Positions 1 to 6,607 of a DNA stretch of 16,361 nucleotides are shown here, in pieces (positions within the stretch are counted from its first letter, which is position 1; each line of letters starts with the position of its first letter). The notes beneath the pieces were generated by a model. That model was not told the origin of the DNA and ran no database searches. It worked only from the letters and a program-made list of their open reading frames with translations. The stretch is taken from the NCBI GenBank assembly GCA_002335845.1, contig DDCV01000146.1:1-16361 (forward strand). The letters run 5' to 3'. The stretch is from Rickettsiales bacterium UBA1997 (GTDB taxonomy: Bacteria > Pseudomonadota > Alphaproteobacteria > Rickettsiales > UBA1997). The translations under genes and the position numbers were made by a program.

Positions 1-70
1 CCCGGCAGGATTCGAACCTGCAACCTCTTGATTCGTAGTCAAACACTCTATCCAGTTGAGCCACGGGTGC
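1..70 (-). tRNA. tRNA-Arg(ACG), 3' end cut by window edge
   Basis: Read on the minus strand this is a cloverleaf. The acceptor 5' arm is GCACCCG, the D stem GCTC/GAGT, and the anticodon stem TTTGA/TCAAG encloses the loop CTACGAA, which gives anticodon ACG (arginine, normally edited to ICG to read CGT/CGC/CGA). The T arm is GCAGG-TTCGAAT-CCTGC. The 3' acceptor strand stops at CGGG, so the last three paired bases, the discriminator and CCA lie outside the window. Confidence 0.95.
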
Positions 71-302
71 TTTATTTAAAAATTTATCTTAATGCAAGGT
101 ATTGTTGCTATTATGATAAAAAAATACTTAAGTTATAAAAATACTCTACTAAAATTTTCATTACAAGAGCAAGTTTAAAAATTAAGTTTGTTATTATAAC
201 AAATTTCATCTATGATAAGGCTTTCAGTTTACCAGATTTTTTGAGTGATTCTGGAGTTAAAAGATTGCGAACTAACAATTACATTAAAGGTAGGAAACGT
301 TA

Positions 303-962
303 TTATCCTATATATTCCATATTTTCTTCCCAAGAGATTTTTTTGATATAGTTTTGGATAATTTTTATAACTCGATAATCAATAGAATGTCCCAAATTAT
401 TTAATGAGTGACTTTCATATTTTATTCCTAATTTTGCCAAACCTTTTTCCGCCTCTGACAAAAAGTGGTAACCCACCACATCGTCATCTGAACCATGAAC
501 TAAACAAATTTTTGGCTTTGAATTGATATCATTAGGTAGGATTAGTCTACCAGAGAGAGCTATGATTGCGGCAGGTTCTTCGCTGGATTTTAAGGAGGTA
601 TACATGGACATCATGGCTCCCTGTGAGAAGCCAATCAGAATTAAATCTTTTTTTGTAAGGTCATGCTTATCCAACTGTTCCTTAATAAAATTATTTAAAA
701 TATCATTAGATCTAACTATTTCGGTAGACATTTTAACGGGGTCATGTTGTGCCAAAGAAAACCATTGATAAGATTCTTTCATTCCGATGTCGCAATTATA
801 AGTAGCATTTGGAGCTATAAATTTAGCTTCTGGTATGGATTTTGAAATTTCAGGAGCTAAGACAAGCAGATTCTCTCCATTTGATCCATAGCCATGAAGT
901 AAAATAACTAATTTTTTAATATTATTTTTATCTTGAACAAATTCTTGATGCGAGAGTTTCAT
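303..962 (-). CDS. phospholipase/carboxylesterase family serine hydrolase
   Basis: This is a 219-residue cytosolic alpha/beta hydrolase of the phospholipase/carboxylesterase (acyl-protein-thioesterase-like) family, a usual length for that family. The oxyanion-side motif LLHGYGSNGEN is at about residues 21-31. The nucleophile elbow GFSQG (111-115) gives catalytic Ser113. HGSDDDVV (156-163) supplies the acid, most likely Asp160 by alignment to HGxxDxVV, and GHS (191-193) gives His192, so the Ser-Asp-His triad is complete. There is no signal peptide or membrane segment. Family members cleave short-chain esters or lysophospholipid/thioester bonds, and the true substrate cannot be told from sequence. 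The gene stands alone, divergent from the murC operon. The start is the only Met before the core fold. No Shine-Dalgarno is visible; the leader is A/T only. A possible -10 (TATAAT on the minus strand) lies at 1023-1028. Confidence 0.9.
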   Translation of the reverse strand: MKLSHQEFVQDKNNIKKLVILLHGYGSNGENLLVLAPEISKSIPEAKFIAPNATYNCDIGMKESYQWFSLAQHDPVKMSTEIVRSNDILNNFIKEQLDKHDLTKKDLILIGFSQGAMMSMYTSLKSSEEPAAIIALSGRLILPNDINSKPKICLVHGSDDDVVGYHFLSEAEKGLAKLGIKYESHSLNNLGHSIDYRVIKIIQNYIKKISWEENMEYIG

Positions 963-1079
963 TTTTTATTATTAAAAGAGTTTTATAAGATGTACTGAAG
1001 CAAGGTCCGTCTTCAGAACTGCATTATAAATTAAACAATTTATCTGCATTTTTTACCTGATATTCATAAAAAAACCTTG

Positions 1080-1099
1080 TGGAATATAGTTATATTCCA
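1080..1099. promoter_or_regulatory. perfect 9-bp inverted repeat, candidate operator
   Basis: The arms TGGAATATA and TATATTCCA are exact reverse complements separated by GT. The site lies between divergent genes and ends 36 nt before the extended -10 at 1136, so it would overlap the -35/upstream region of that promoter. A T run follows at 1104-1109, but no gene ends here on either strand, which makes a terminator unlikely. It matches no operator I can name: not a Fur box, not an alphaproteobacterial LexA box, not a CtrA site. Confidence 0.4.
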
Positions 1100-1132
1100 G
1101 TCATTTTTTACAAATGTAAGGTAAAAATATTT

Positions 1133-1141
1133 TGGTATAAT
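1133..1141 (+). promoter_or_regulatory. extended -10 promoter element upstream of murC
   Basis: TGG followed by TATAAT (1136-1141) is a perfect TGnTATAAT extended -10. There is no good -35 at 16-18 nt; the nearest is TTTACA at 1107-1112 with a 23-nt spacer. Extended -10 promoters can work without a -35. Transcription would start near 1148, leaving a leader of about 160 nt before murC. In such A/T-rich DNA the match could be chance. Confidence 0.35.
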
Positions 1142-1306
1142 TTCTTGAATAATACTAAATATCATTTAAAAATAAGCAATGCAGCGAAATATTTTTGAAA
1201 TAAAATTAACAAAAAATAAAGGATGGTATCTTTACTCATCTTAAAGCTTTTTACTAATTTTATCTCAAAAAAATGAAGATAGAACTTTATTATTTTAATA
1301 TATAAT

Positions 1307-2719
1307 ATGAATCTCATTAATCTAGGAAATATAGAGGGTAGAATTCACTTTATTGGTATCGGCGGTATCGGTATGAGTGCGCTTGCTATTATTTTACATC
1401 ATTTGGGTTTTAAAATTTCTGGCTCTGATATTTCTTATAATACAAATATTAAAAAATTAGAGGATTTAGGTATTAAATGTTTTACTTCTCAAACACTTAA
1501 CAATATATCGGATGACATCTCTTTGGTAGTTAAAACCTCTATCATTTACAATGATAACCCTGAAATTATTGAATCCAAAAAGAGGGGTATTGCAATTATT
1601 AAGAGATCTGATATGTTAGCCATGATTTTGTCTGGTAAAAAATCTATAACCATTGCAGGTACTCATGGCAAAACAACTACAACAACTATGGTTTCTGAAA
1701 TTTTTGAAGAAGCCGGTTTAGATCCGACAGTAATCAATGGCGGCATCATTAATCGTTTCAATTCTAATGGCAAATTTGGCAAAGGTGTATATATAATTGC
1801 TGAAGGTGACGAATCTGATGCTAGCTTTGTTGATTTGCCAACATTAATTGGCTTGGTTACCAATATTGAAGCTGATCATATGGATTTTTACAAAGGAGAT
1901 CACAAAAAATATAAGTCTTATTTTAAAAAATATATTGATCAAATTCCAAAATATGGTTTGGCCGTCCTAAATATTGATGATAAAAATATTAAAAATATTT
2001 ATAATTTAATTCCTGATAAATCTAATATTATTACTTATAGCATAGATGCTGAATCTGATGTTATTGTAAAAAATATTGAACAAGACATTAACGGTTGTAA
2101 GTTTGATATAATAGCCAAAGATTATCAAATTAATGATATTTTTGCTAATTTTTATGGCCTTCATAATATCAGTAATGCTGCAGGAGCAATTGCTATTGCT
2201 AAATTTGCAGAAATTGACACGCTCATTATTAAAGATGCTTTAAAAACCTATCAAGGTGTGCAAAGAAGATTTACTAAGGTTGGTGAATATCGAGGAGTTA
2301 TTATTATTGATGATTACGCCCACCATCCGACAGAAGTTTCTGCAACATTAGAAGCTGCAAGGCAAATTGTAGGTGATAAAAATAAAATTGTCACCATATT
2401 TCAGCCTCATAAATATAGCAGAACTTTTGATTTTCTTGATGAGTTTGCGAATTGCTTTAAGATATCTGACATCTTAATCATTGATAATATCCACTCTATA
2501 GCTGGAGAGAGGACGGATTTAGTTAGTCAGGATATTCTAATTGATAAAATTAAAGAAGCGGGACAGACTACTGTTTTAAAATTAGAAAATAAAAGAGATC
2601 TGGCAAAAATTACCAAAAAATATATTTCTGCTGGGGATTTAATTTTATGCTCTGGCGCTGGAACTATTACTGATATGGCCAGAAATTTAGAAAAAGAATT
2701 AAAAGATCTAGATGGATAA
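1307..2719 (+). CDS. murC: UDP-N-acetylmuramate--L-alanine ligase (MurC)
   Basis: This cytoplasmic enzyme of peptidoglycan precursor synthesis adds L-Ala to UDP-MurNAc with ATP. It has 470 residues, the normal length. Visible motifs in order: the Rossmann loop GIGGIGMSALA (17-27) for UDP-sugar binding; the P-loop GTHGKTTTT (118-126); EGDESDASF (166-174); NIEADHMDFY (186-195), Mg/ATP site; HNISNAAGA (286-294); DDYAHHPTE (335-343) and QPHKYSRT (366-373) in the C-terminal ligase domain. All catalytic blocks are intact, so the organism can probably start the stem peptide. It is the first gene of a tight four-gene unit. MurB and Ddl, often adjacent in mur clusters, are not here. The start ATG is preceded by TTTAATATATAAT with no Shine-Dalgarno; an upstream ATG in the leader runs into a stop. 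Confidence 0.98.
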   Translation: MNLINLGNIEGRIHFIGIGGIGMSALAIILHHLGFKISGSDISYNTNIKKLEDLGIKCFTSQTLNNISDDISLVVKTSIIYNDNPEIIESKKRGIAIIKRSDMLAMILSGKKSITIAGTHGKTTTTTMVSEIFEEAGLDPTVINGGIINRFNSNGKFGKGVYIIAEGDESDASFVDLPTLIGLVTNIEADHMDFYKGDHKKYKSYFKKYIDQIPKYGLAVLNIDDKNIKNIYNLIPDKSNIITYSIDAESDVIVKNIEQDINGCKFDIIAKDYQINDIFANFYGLHNISNAAGAIAIAKFAEIDTLIIKDALKTYQGVQRRFTKVGEYRGVIIIDDYAHHPTEVSATLEAARQIVGDKNKIVTIFQPHKYSRTFDFLDEFANCFKISDILIIDNIHSIAGERTDLVSQDILIDKIKEAGQTTVLKLENKRDLAKITKKYISAGDLILCSGAGTITDMARNLEKELKDLDG

Positions 2720-3140
2720 TATAGAAATCAGAGACATAAGTGGGGATGAAATCGTTAATTCCTATTATTTAATTACTCAATCATATCTCGATCTTACTAA
2801 AGAAGAGTATGCTATAACTGTCAAAGAGATGATGGAACTTAGTAATTTTAAAATGATCGGGGCCTTTGTAGATAAAAAAATTATTGGAATTTCAGGATAT
2901 GTTATTTCAAGGATGTTTTATTGCGCTAAATTTTTAAGGATTTCAAATTTAATTATTGATAAAGAATATCGCAATAAAAGAATTGGCACTAAAATGATTT
3001 ATTTTTTGGAAGAAAAAGCTAGAAATAACAATTGTAAGCATGTAATATTAGATTCTTTTATTGGTAATAAAAAATCTCACTCTCTTTATTTTAGGGAAGA
3101 TTTTTTTATCAGAGGTTTTCACTTTATGAAAGAATTATAA
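2712..3140 (+). CDS. GNAT-family N-acetyltransferase, substrate unknown
   Basis: This is a small single-domain GNAT acetyltransferase of 142 residues that transfers an acetyl group from acetyl-CoA to an amine. The characteristic strand plus motif A is at about residues 79-99: NLIIDKEYRNKRIGTKMI, with the pyrophosphate-binding R-x-x-R-I-G-T at 87-93. Motif B is the HVILDS strand (110-115), followed by SLYFREDF (124-131), the usual 'A-x-x-x-Y-x-x-x-G-F' region, here with F-x-R-E-D-F. The start overlaps the last 8 nt of murC (ATGGATAA), suggesting translational coupling. Overlap with murC and closeness to the flavoprotein gene do not identify a substrate; candidates include amino acids, polyamines or a protein N-terminus. 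Confidence 0.85.
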   Translation: MDNIEIRDISGDEIVNSYYLITQSYLDLTKEEYAITVKEMMELSNFKMIGAFVDKKIIGISGYVISRMFYCAKFLRISNLIIDKEYRNKRIGTKMIYFLEEKARNNNCKHVILDSFIGNKKSHSLYFREDFFIRGFHFMKEL

Positions 3141-3143
3141 ATT

Positions 3144-3725
3144 ATGGTCAAAGTTTCCGTTATCTATCATAGTGGCTTTGGTCACACCGAAATTCAGGCT
3201 AAAGCTGTTTGCGAGGGCGCCTTATCTTCTGGCGGCGTTGAGGCTAAATTAGTAAAGGCTGAGGACGCTATTATAGATATTAACCAGTTTGATGATAGTG
3301 ATGCTATTATTTTTGGCTCTCCAACTTACATGGGCTCAGTTTCTGCTAAATTTAAAGAATTTATGGACACATCTTCTAAAATTTGGATGAAACAGGGTTG
3401 GAAAGATAAGGTTGCCGCAGGTTTTACTAATTCTTATAGTTTAAGCGGCGACAAGTTAAATACCTTAGTACAGATTGGAATTTATGCTATGCAACATAGT
3501 ATGATTTGGGTTGGTTTAGGTCACATGAGCACTTGTGCAAATGGTCAACAAGGAAAGGCTGAAGAAATTAATAGAATGGGTTCTTTTTTTGGTGCGATGG
3601 CCCAATCTGATAATAAGTCAACCGATGTCACTCCTCCATCTGGCGATATTGAGACGGCAAAAATTCTTGGTAAAAGGGTTGCTGACTTAACTAAAAAATT
3701 TAAATCTTATAATGACACAATCTAG
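3144..3725 (+). CDS. flavodoxin / WrbA-like FMN-binding oxidoreductase
   Basis: This is a 193-residue flavodoxin-fold protein. The FMN phosphate loop is SGFGHTE (10-16), right after the first strand VKVSVIYH. A second flavin-contact loop is FGSPTYMGSVSAKFKEFMD (57-75), typical of WrbA/NAD(P)H:quinone oxidoreductases and NADPH-dependent FMN reductases. KDKVAAGFTNSYSLSGDKLNTL (88-109) and the GLGHMS region (125-130) complete the fold. It is about the length of WrbA (198 in E. coli), but it lacks the long insert after the second strand and has a divergent C-terminal half, so I do not assign the WrbA name. The likely role is two-electron reduction of quinones or FMN-dependent electron transfer. 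It starts 3 nt after the acetyltransferase stop and its last 14 nt overlap the DAHP synthase gene. Confidence 0.85.
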   Translation: MVKVSVIYHSGFGHTEIQAKAVCEGALSSGGVEAKLVKAEDAIIDINQFDDSDAIIFGSPTYMGSVSAKFKEFMDTSSKIWMKQGWKDKVAAGFTNSYSLSGDKLNTLVQIGIYAMQHSMIWVGLGHMSTCANGQQGKAEEINRMGSFFGAMAQSDNKSTDVTPPSGDIETAKILGKRVADLTKKFKSYNDTI

Positions 3726-5055
3726 TTGGAGTAAAAATTCTTGGAGAGAATTTCCTATTAAACAGCAACCAACATACCCCGATCAAAAATCTTTGAAAGA
3801 GGTTGAAGAGCAACTATCTAACTATCCTCGCCTCGTTTCTTGTGGAGAAATTAATAATTTAAAATCGGAATTGTCTGACGTTTGTAATGGCAAGGCTTTT
3901 TTGTTGCAGGGAGGAGATTGTGCCGAGAGTTTCACTGAATTTAGTCGTCATAATATTAAAAGTTTTTTTAGAACTATTTTACAAATGACTATTGCACTTC
4001 TTTATGGTGCCGAGAAGCCTATTGTTAAAATTGGTAGGATTGCTGGTCAATATGCAAAACCAAGATCAACAGATTTTGAAGAAGTCTCTGGCGTAAAAGC
4101 CCCAAGTTATCGTGGTGATATTATTAATTCTTTAGAATTTAGCGAACAAGCAAGAACTCCAGATCCAAAAAGATTAATCGAAGCTTATTTTCACTCCGCC
4201 GCTACTATGAATTACCTTAAATCCCTAGCTAATGGTGGTTATGCCAGTTTAAATAATATTGAAAAGTGGAATTCAGAATTTGCTCTAACTTTAAACAATA
4301 ATAAAATTGAAGAAATCATTGAAAACGTTAATAAGTCAATAAATTTTTTAAAAAATTGTGGCGTCGATATTGATCAAACCACTAATTTGAACCGCGCTGA
4401 GTTTTATACCTCGCACGAGGCTTTACTTTTAAATTACGAAGAAGCTTTCACGAGGAAGATGAGTGATAATAAATATTACGATCTATCTTCTCATTTTTTA
4501 TGGATCGGTGATAGAACCAGAAGTCCTGATGAGGCTCATGTAGAGTTTTTAAGAGGTATTGAAAATCCAGTTGCTTTTAAAGTTGGTCCAAAAATCACTA
4601 AGGATGAAATTATTAAGTTGATTGACATTTTAAACCCAAATAATACTCCTGGCAAGTTGACTTTAATTTCTCGTATGGGAGCTGGTAATGTTGAAGAGTT
4701 ACTACCTCCATTGGTGGAGTTTGTAAAAAATGAGGGTAAAAACGTTATTTGGTCATGCGACCCAATGCATGGCAATATTATAAAAACTTCAAATAACTAT
4801 AAAACTAGAAAATTTAATGATATTTTGAGTGAAATTAAGTCATTTACCAGAATCCACAAATCAATTGGTACTTATGCTGGAGGTGTGCATTTTGAAATGA
4901 CTGGCCAAGATGTTACGGAATGCTTAGGAGGTAATCAGGATATATCTGAGGATATTTTAAAGGAAAGATATAAAACTCATTGCGACCCCAGATTAAACTC
5001 TTCTCAAAGTTTGGAATTGGCTTTTTTAATTATTGAAGAGTTAAAAGAAGGGTAA
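3712..5055 (+). CDS. 3-deoxy-7-phosphoheptulonate synthase, class II (DAHP synthase)
   Basis: This enzyme catalyses the first step of the shikimate pathway: PEP plus erythrose-4-phosphate to DAHP. The 447 residues clearly belong to the plant/mycobacterial type (class II, AroA-II). The N-terminal WSKNSWREFPIKQQPTYPD (6-24) is diagnostic. LLQGGDCAES (64-73) holds metal ligand Cys70, GRIAGQYAKPRS (108-119) and KVGPK (290-294) are substrate-binding loops, and RMGAGN (321-326), DPMHGN (350-355, ligand His353), GGVHFEMTG (390-398, ligand Glu395) and CDPRLN (424-429, ligand Asp425) complete the active site. All four metal ligands are present by comparison with the M. tuberculosis enzyme. The start is firm because the family's N-terminal block begins at residue 6; it forces a 14-nt overlap with the upstream flavodoxin gene. 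It is last in the operon. Confidence 0.97.
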   Translation: MTQSSWSKNSWREFPIKQQPTYPDQKSLKEVEEQLSNYPRLVSCGEINNLKSELSDVCNGKAFLLQGGDCAESFTEFSRHNIKSFFRTILQMTIALLYGAEKPIVKIGRIAGQYAKPRSTDFEEVSGVKAPSYRGDIINSLEFSEQARTPDPKRLIEAYFHSAATMNYLKSLANGGYASLNNIEKWNSEFALTLNNNKIEEIIENVNKSINFLKNCGVDIDQTTNLNRAEFYTSHEALLLNYEEAFTRKMSDNKYYDLSSHFLWIGDRTRSPDEAHVEFLRGIENPVAFKVGPKITKDEIIKLIDILNPNNTPGKLTLISRMGAGNVEELLPPLVEFVKNEGKNVIWSCDPMHGNIIKTSNNYKTRKFNDILSEIKSFTRIHKSIGTYAGGVHFEMTGQDVTECLGGNQDISEDILKERYKTHCDPRLNSSQSLELAFLIIEELKEG

Positions 5056-5250
5056 TAATTGTATTTAGCGCTTATTGCGAAGATCAGGGAAATATTAAAA
5101 ATTCATCCTCTTCTGCCCATCTCGATATAGACCTTAGGGTAAAAAGTATCATAGGTAGTTCCGGACTTGGACCTTATGTTTCAGACATCGTCGTTCCTCG
5201 TCAATACATAGAGATAATGTTATCATCAAATCCCAATAAATCTAATATAA

Positions 5251-5499
5251 CAAAACAATAGTGAATGCCATTCTGAAGAAGTAGCAAGTCTTAAAAAGGA
5301 ACTTACAATAGTTAAGCGAGAGCGAGATCTATTAAAAAAGGCTGCCGCGCGCAAAGGCAAGTCAATCCCAATAAAGTAGGCATGGATAATAAATAATAGA
5401 TATGATTATTCTATCTCTACTTTGCGTCATTTTACGAAGGTTTCGCGCAGCGGTTATTGCGAATGGTTAAAACGTCCCAATGCCAATTTCCACCTTTAA
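5251..5499 (+). pseudogene. IS3-family transposase fragment: OrfA C-terminus then OrfB N-terminus, one frame
   Basis: In the frame of 5251 the reading EEVASLKKEL...KRERDLLKKAAA (5275-5349) matches the C-terminal leucine-zipper end of IS3-family OrfA (consensus ErDILKKAaa). After TAG at 5377-5379 the same frame gives RYDYSISTLRHF (5398-5433) and KVSRSGYCEWLKRP (5437-5478), the hallmark start of OrfB (VSRSGYYxWLKR), ending in TAA at 5497. The slippery heptamer A-AAA-AAG sits at 5331-5340 in the phase used for IS3 programmed -1 frameshifting. OrfA's helix-turn-helix N-terminus is missing. This is a nonfunctional remnant. Confidence 0.85.
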
Positions 5500-5614
5500 A
5501 GCAGTTTTTCACAATAGAGTCAGAATTCACTCTGCTAATAATTATTTAGCTCCGGTGGAGTTTGAAGAAATTAAATTTGAAAAAAGAAATAAATTTCTTG
5601 CTAAATCTTTGTAA
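5492..5614 (+). pseudogene. IS3-family OrfB transposase C-terminal fragment
   Basis: In a different frame from the upstream fragment, AVFHNRVRIHSANNYLAPVEFE (5501-5566) is the well-known OrfB C-terminal signature (YNxxRxHSALxYLSPxEFE), followed by about 15 lysine-rich residues and a TAA at 5612-5614. It lies directly against the OrfB N-terminal fragment, so the integrase/DDE core between them has been deleted. Confidence 0.8.
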
Positions 5615-5715
5615 GAAAAGTGTCCGGTAAAGGGTTGACACATCATTCAGAATTGGAGCTTGATTATTGGGCAGTTGGATATATTTTTTACAGATAGGCT
5701 GAAATTGGATTTAGC

Positions 5716-5799
5716 CTAGGAATGGATTTGACACGGAATTTTGAACACTCCCAGAAAAGCATCATCTTCAAATTTACCTATGAGGCTATAGATCCACTG
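5716..5799 (-). mobile_element. probable IS256-family (Mutator-type) element end
   Basis: At 5727-5752 the sequence TTTGACACGG-AATTTTGAACACTCCC resembles the terminal inverted repeats of IS256-family elements (GACAC...AATTTT...ACACTCCC). Immediately inside it, on the minus strand, a short reading WIYSLIGKFEDDAF (5796-5755) is reminiscent of the C-terminal W...L..F..R block of Mutator transposases, but it runs through the terminal repeat to a stop at 5716 and is too short to be sure. No partner end is visible. The terminal-repeat match is from memory of the family, not a search. Confidence 0.4.
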
Positions 5800-5887
5800 T
5801 AAAAATAGGCAAAAACTACCTGAATTAACGAGTTAGATGAAGTAATATATTATACTATAAAGATGACTTAAGCGCTGAGATGAATAT

Positions 5888-6607
5888 TTACATATCAGTT
5901 AAAAAATCAACTTTTCCAGAATCCATATCATAGATTGCTCCAGAAATTTTTATTGCGCCAGAATCATCTAAATCTTTAATAATTTTACTTTTGCTTCTAA
6001 TTTGATTTATAGCGTTAATTATATTATGTTCACAAACTTCATGAACAAATTCTGGATTTTTTGAACTATATTCACCTTCATAGCTATCTTTAGCTTTTTT
6101 GACAGCGGGAGATATGTTTTTTGTAAGATATTTTATATTACCAATATTAACATCATCGATTGCAGCTTTTACAGCGCCACAATGCTCGTGACCTAAAACA
6201 AGAATTAATTTTGCACCAGCAACTTTGGTTGCAAATTCCATGCTTCCTAAAATGTCATTATTAACAAAATTACCCGCCACTCTTGCAACAAATATATCGC
6301 CAATACCCATGTCAAAAACATCTTCAACAGGAACCCTGCTATCAACACAGCTAAGAACTATTGCTTTTGGATATTGACCATCAACAGTTTTTCTAATCTG
6401 ATAATTATGATCTCTAACAGTTTTATCGCCCTTTACAAATCTTTTATTTCCATCTTTAAAAATTTTAATAACCTCATCCGGTGTCAGCTTATCTTGCTCT
6501 TCTTTTGTTAAAACATCTTGTAACTTCTCGCTCTTTGCGTAAGAAGCTGATTGAATAGATAGCATTAATAATGCTTGTAAGATAATTTTAAAAATTATTT
6601 TTGTCAT
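5888..6607 (-). CDS. exported beta-class carbonic anhydrase
   Basis: This zinc enzyme interconverts CO2 and bicarbonate. It has 239 residues. Residues 1-24 form a signal peptide: MTKII, then the hydrophobic stretch FKIILQALLMLSIQ, then a likely cleavage after SASYA. The mature enzyme should therefore work in the periplasm. SCVDSRVP (86-93) provides Cys87, Asp89 and Arg91, and GHEHCGAV (139-146) provides His140 and Cys143, so the full Cys2-His zinc site and the Asp-Arg dyad are present. VARVAGN (107-113) is the conserved substrate-side loop. The N-terminal extension LTPDEVIKIFKDGNKRFV (41-58) is typical of secreted bacterial beta-CAs. It is a single gene, its 3' end facing the IS remnants. The leader has no Shine-Dalgarno. 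A perfect 12-nt palindrome (TTAAAG/CTTTAA, 6625-6636) lies 18 nt upstream of the start. Confidence 0.95.
   Translation of the reverse strand: MTKIIFKIILQALLMLSIQSASYAKSEKLQDVLTKEEQDKLTPDEVIKIFKDGNKRFVKGDKTVRDHNYQIRKTVDGQYPKAIVLSCVDSRVPVEDVFDMGIGDIFVARVAGNFVNNDILGSMEFATKVAGAKLILVLGHEHCGAVKAAIDDVNIGNIKYLTKNISPAVKKAKDSYEGEYSSKNPEFVHEVCEHNIINAINQIRSKSKIIKDLDDSGAIKISGAIYDMDSGKVDFLTDM

Larger units (their letters stand above)
963..1306. other. divergent intergenic spacer (344 bp)
   Basis: This spacer lies between the minus-strand esterase and plus-strand murC and has no plausible ORF on either strand. It holds a perfect inverted repeat at 1080-1099 and an extended -10 at 1133-1141, both listed separately. 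A weaker 6-bp inverted repeat (CTGAAG/CTTCAG, loop of 10) lies at 995-1016. The rest is A/T-rich and featureless to the eye. It presumably carries the promoters of both flanking units. Confidence 0.6.
5251..5642 (+). mobile_element. IS3-family insertion sequence remnant, internally deleted
   Basis: Fragments of both transposase genes occur in the correct order and strand: the OrfA C-terminus, the OrfB N-terminus, then the OrfB C-terminus. The DDE catalytic core (roughly 200 residues) is absent, apparently by deletion near 5490-5500. The right end is probably 5621-5642, where TGTCCGGTAAAGGG is followed by TTGACACA, which resembles an IS3-type terminal repeat ending in CA. I cannot find a matching left repeat upstream of 5251, so the left end is also lost. 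The element cannot transpose by itself. Confidence 0.8.
5056..5887. other. gene-free region of insertion-sequence remains (832 bp)
   Basis: No intact gene lies here. The region holds an IS3-family remnant (5251-5642) and a probable IS256-family end (5716-5799), annotated separately. An open stretch without a convincing start (5052-5261, ending in TAG) reads through the DAHP synthase stop in another frame. It has a serine-rich peptide and visibly higher GC than the flanking genes, and I cannot assign it. 5643-5715 and 5800-5887 show nothing I recognise. The region reads as an IS landing site that has decayed after several insertions and deletions. Confidence 0.7.

Noticed and set aside
139..351. 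Open plus-strand frame of about 70 codons between the tRNA and the esterase 3' end (contains LPDFLSDSGVKRLRTNNYIK)
   Set aside because: It has no ATG or GTG start, half of it is antisense to the esterase gene, and the peptide matches no family I know. Probably chance.
5377..5379. In-frame TAG between IS3 OrfA and OrfB fragments as stop-codon recoding
   Set aside because: The element is already broken by an internal deletion and frameshift, so an ordinary nonsense mutation or normal OrfA end is simpler.
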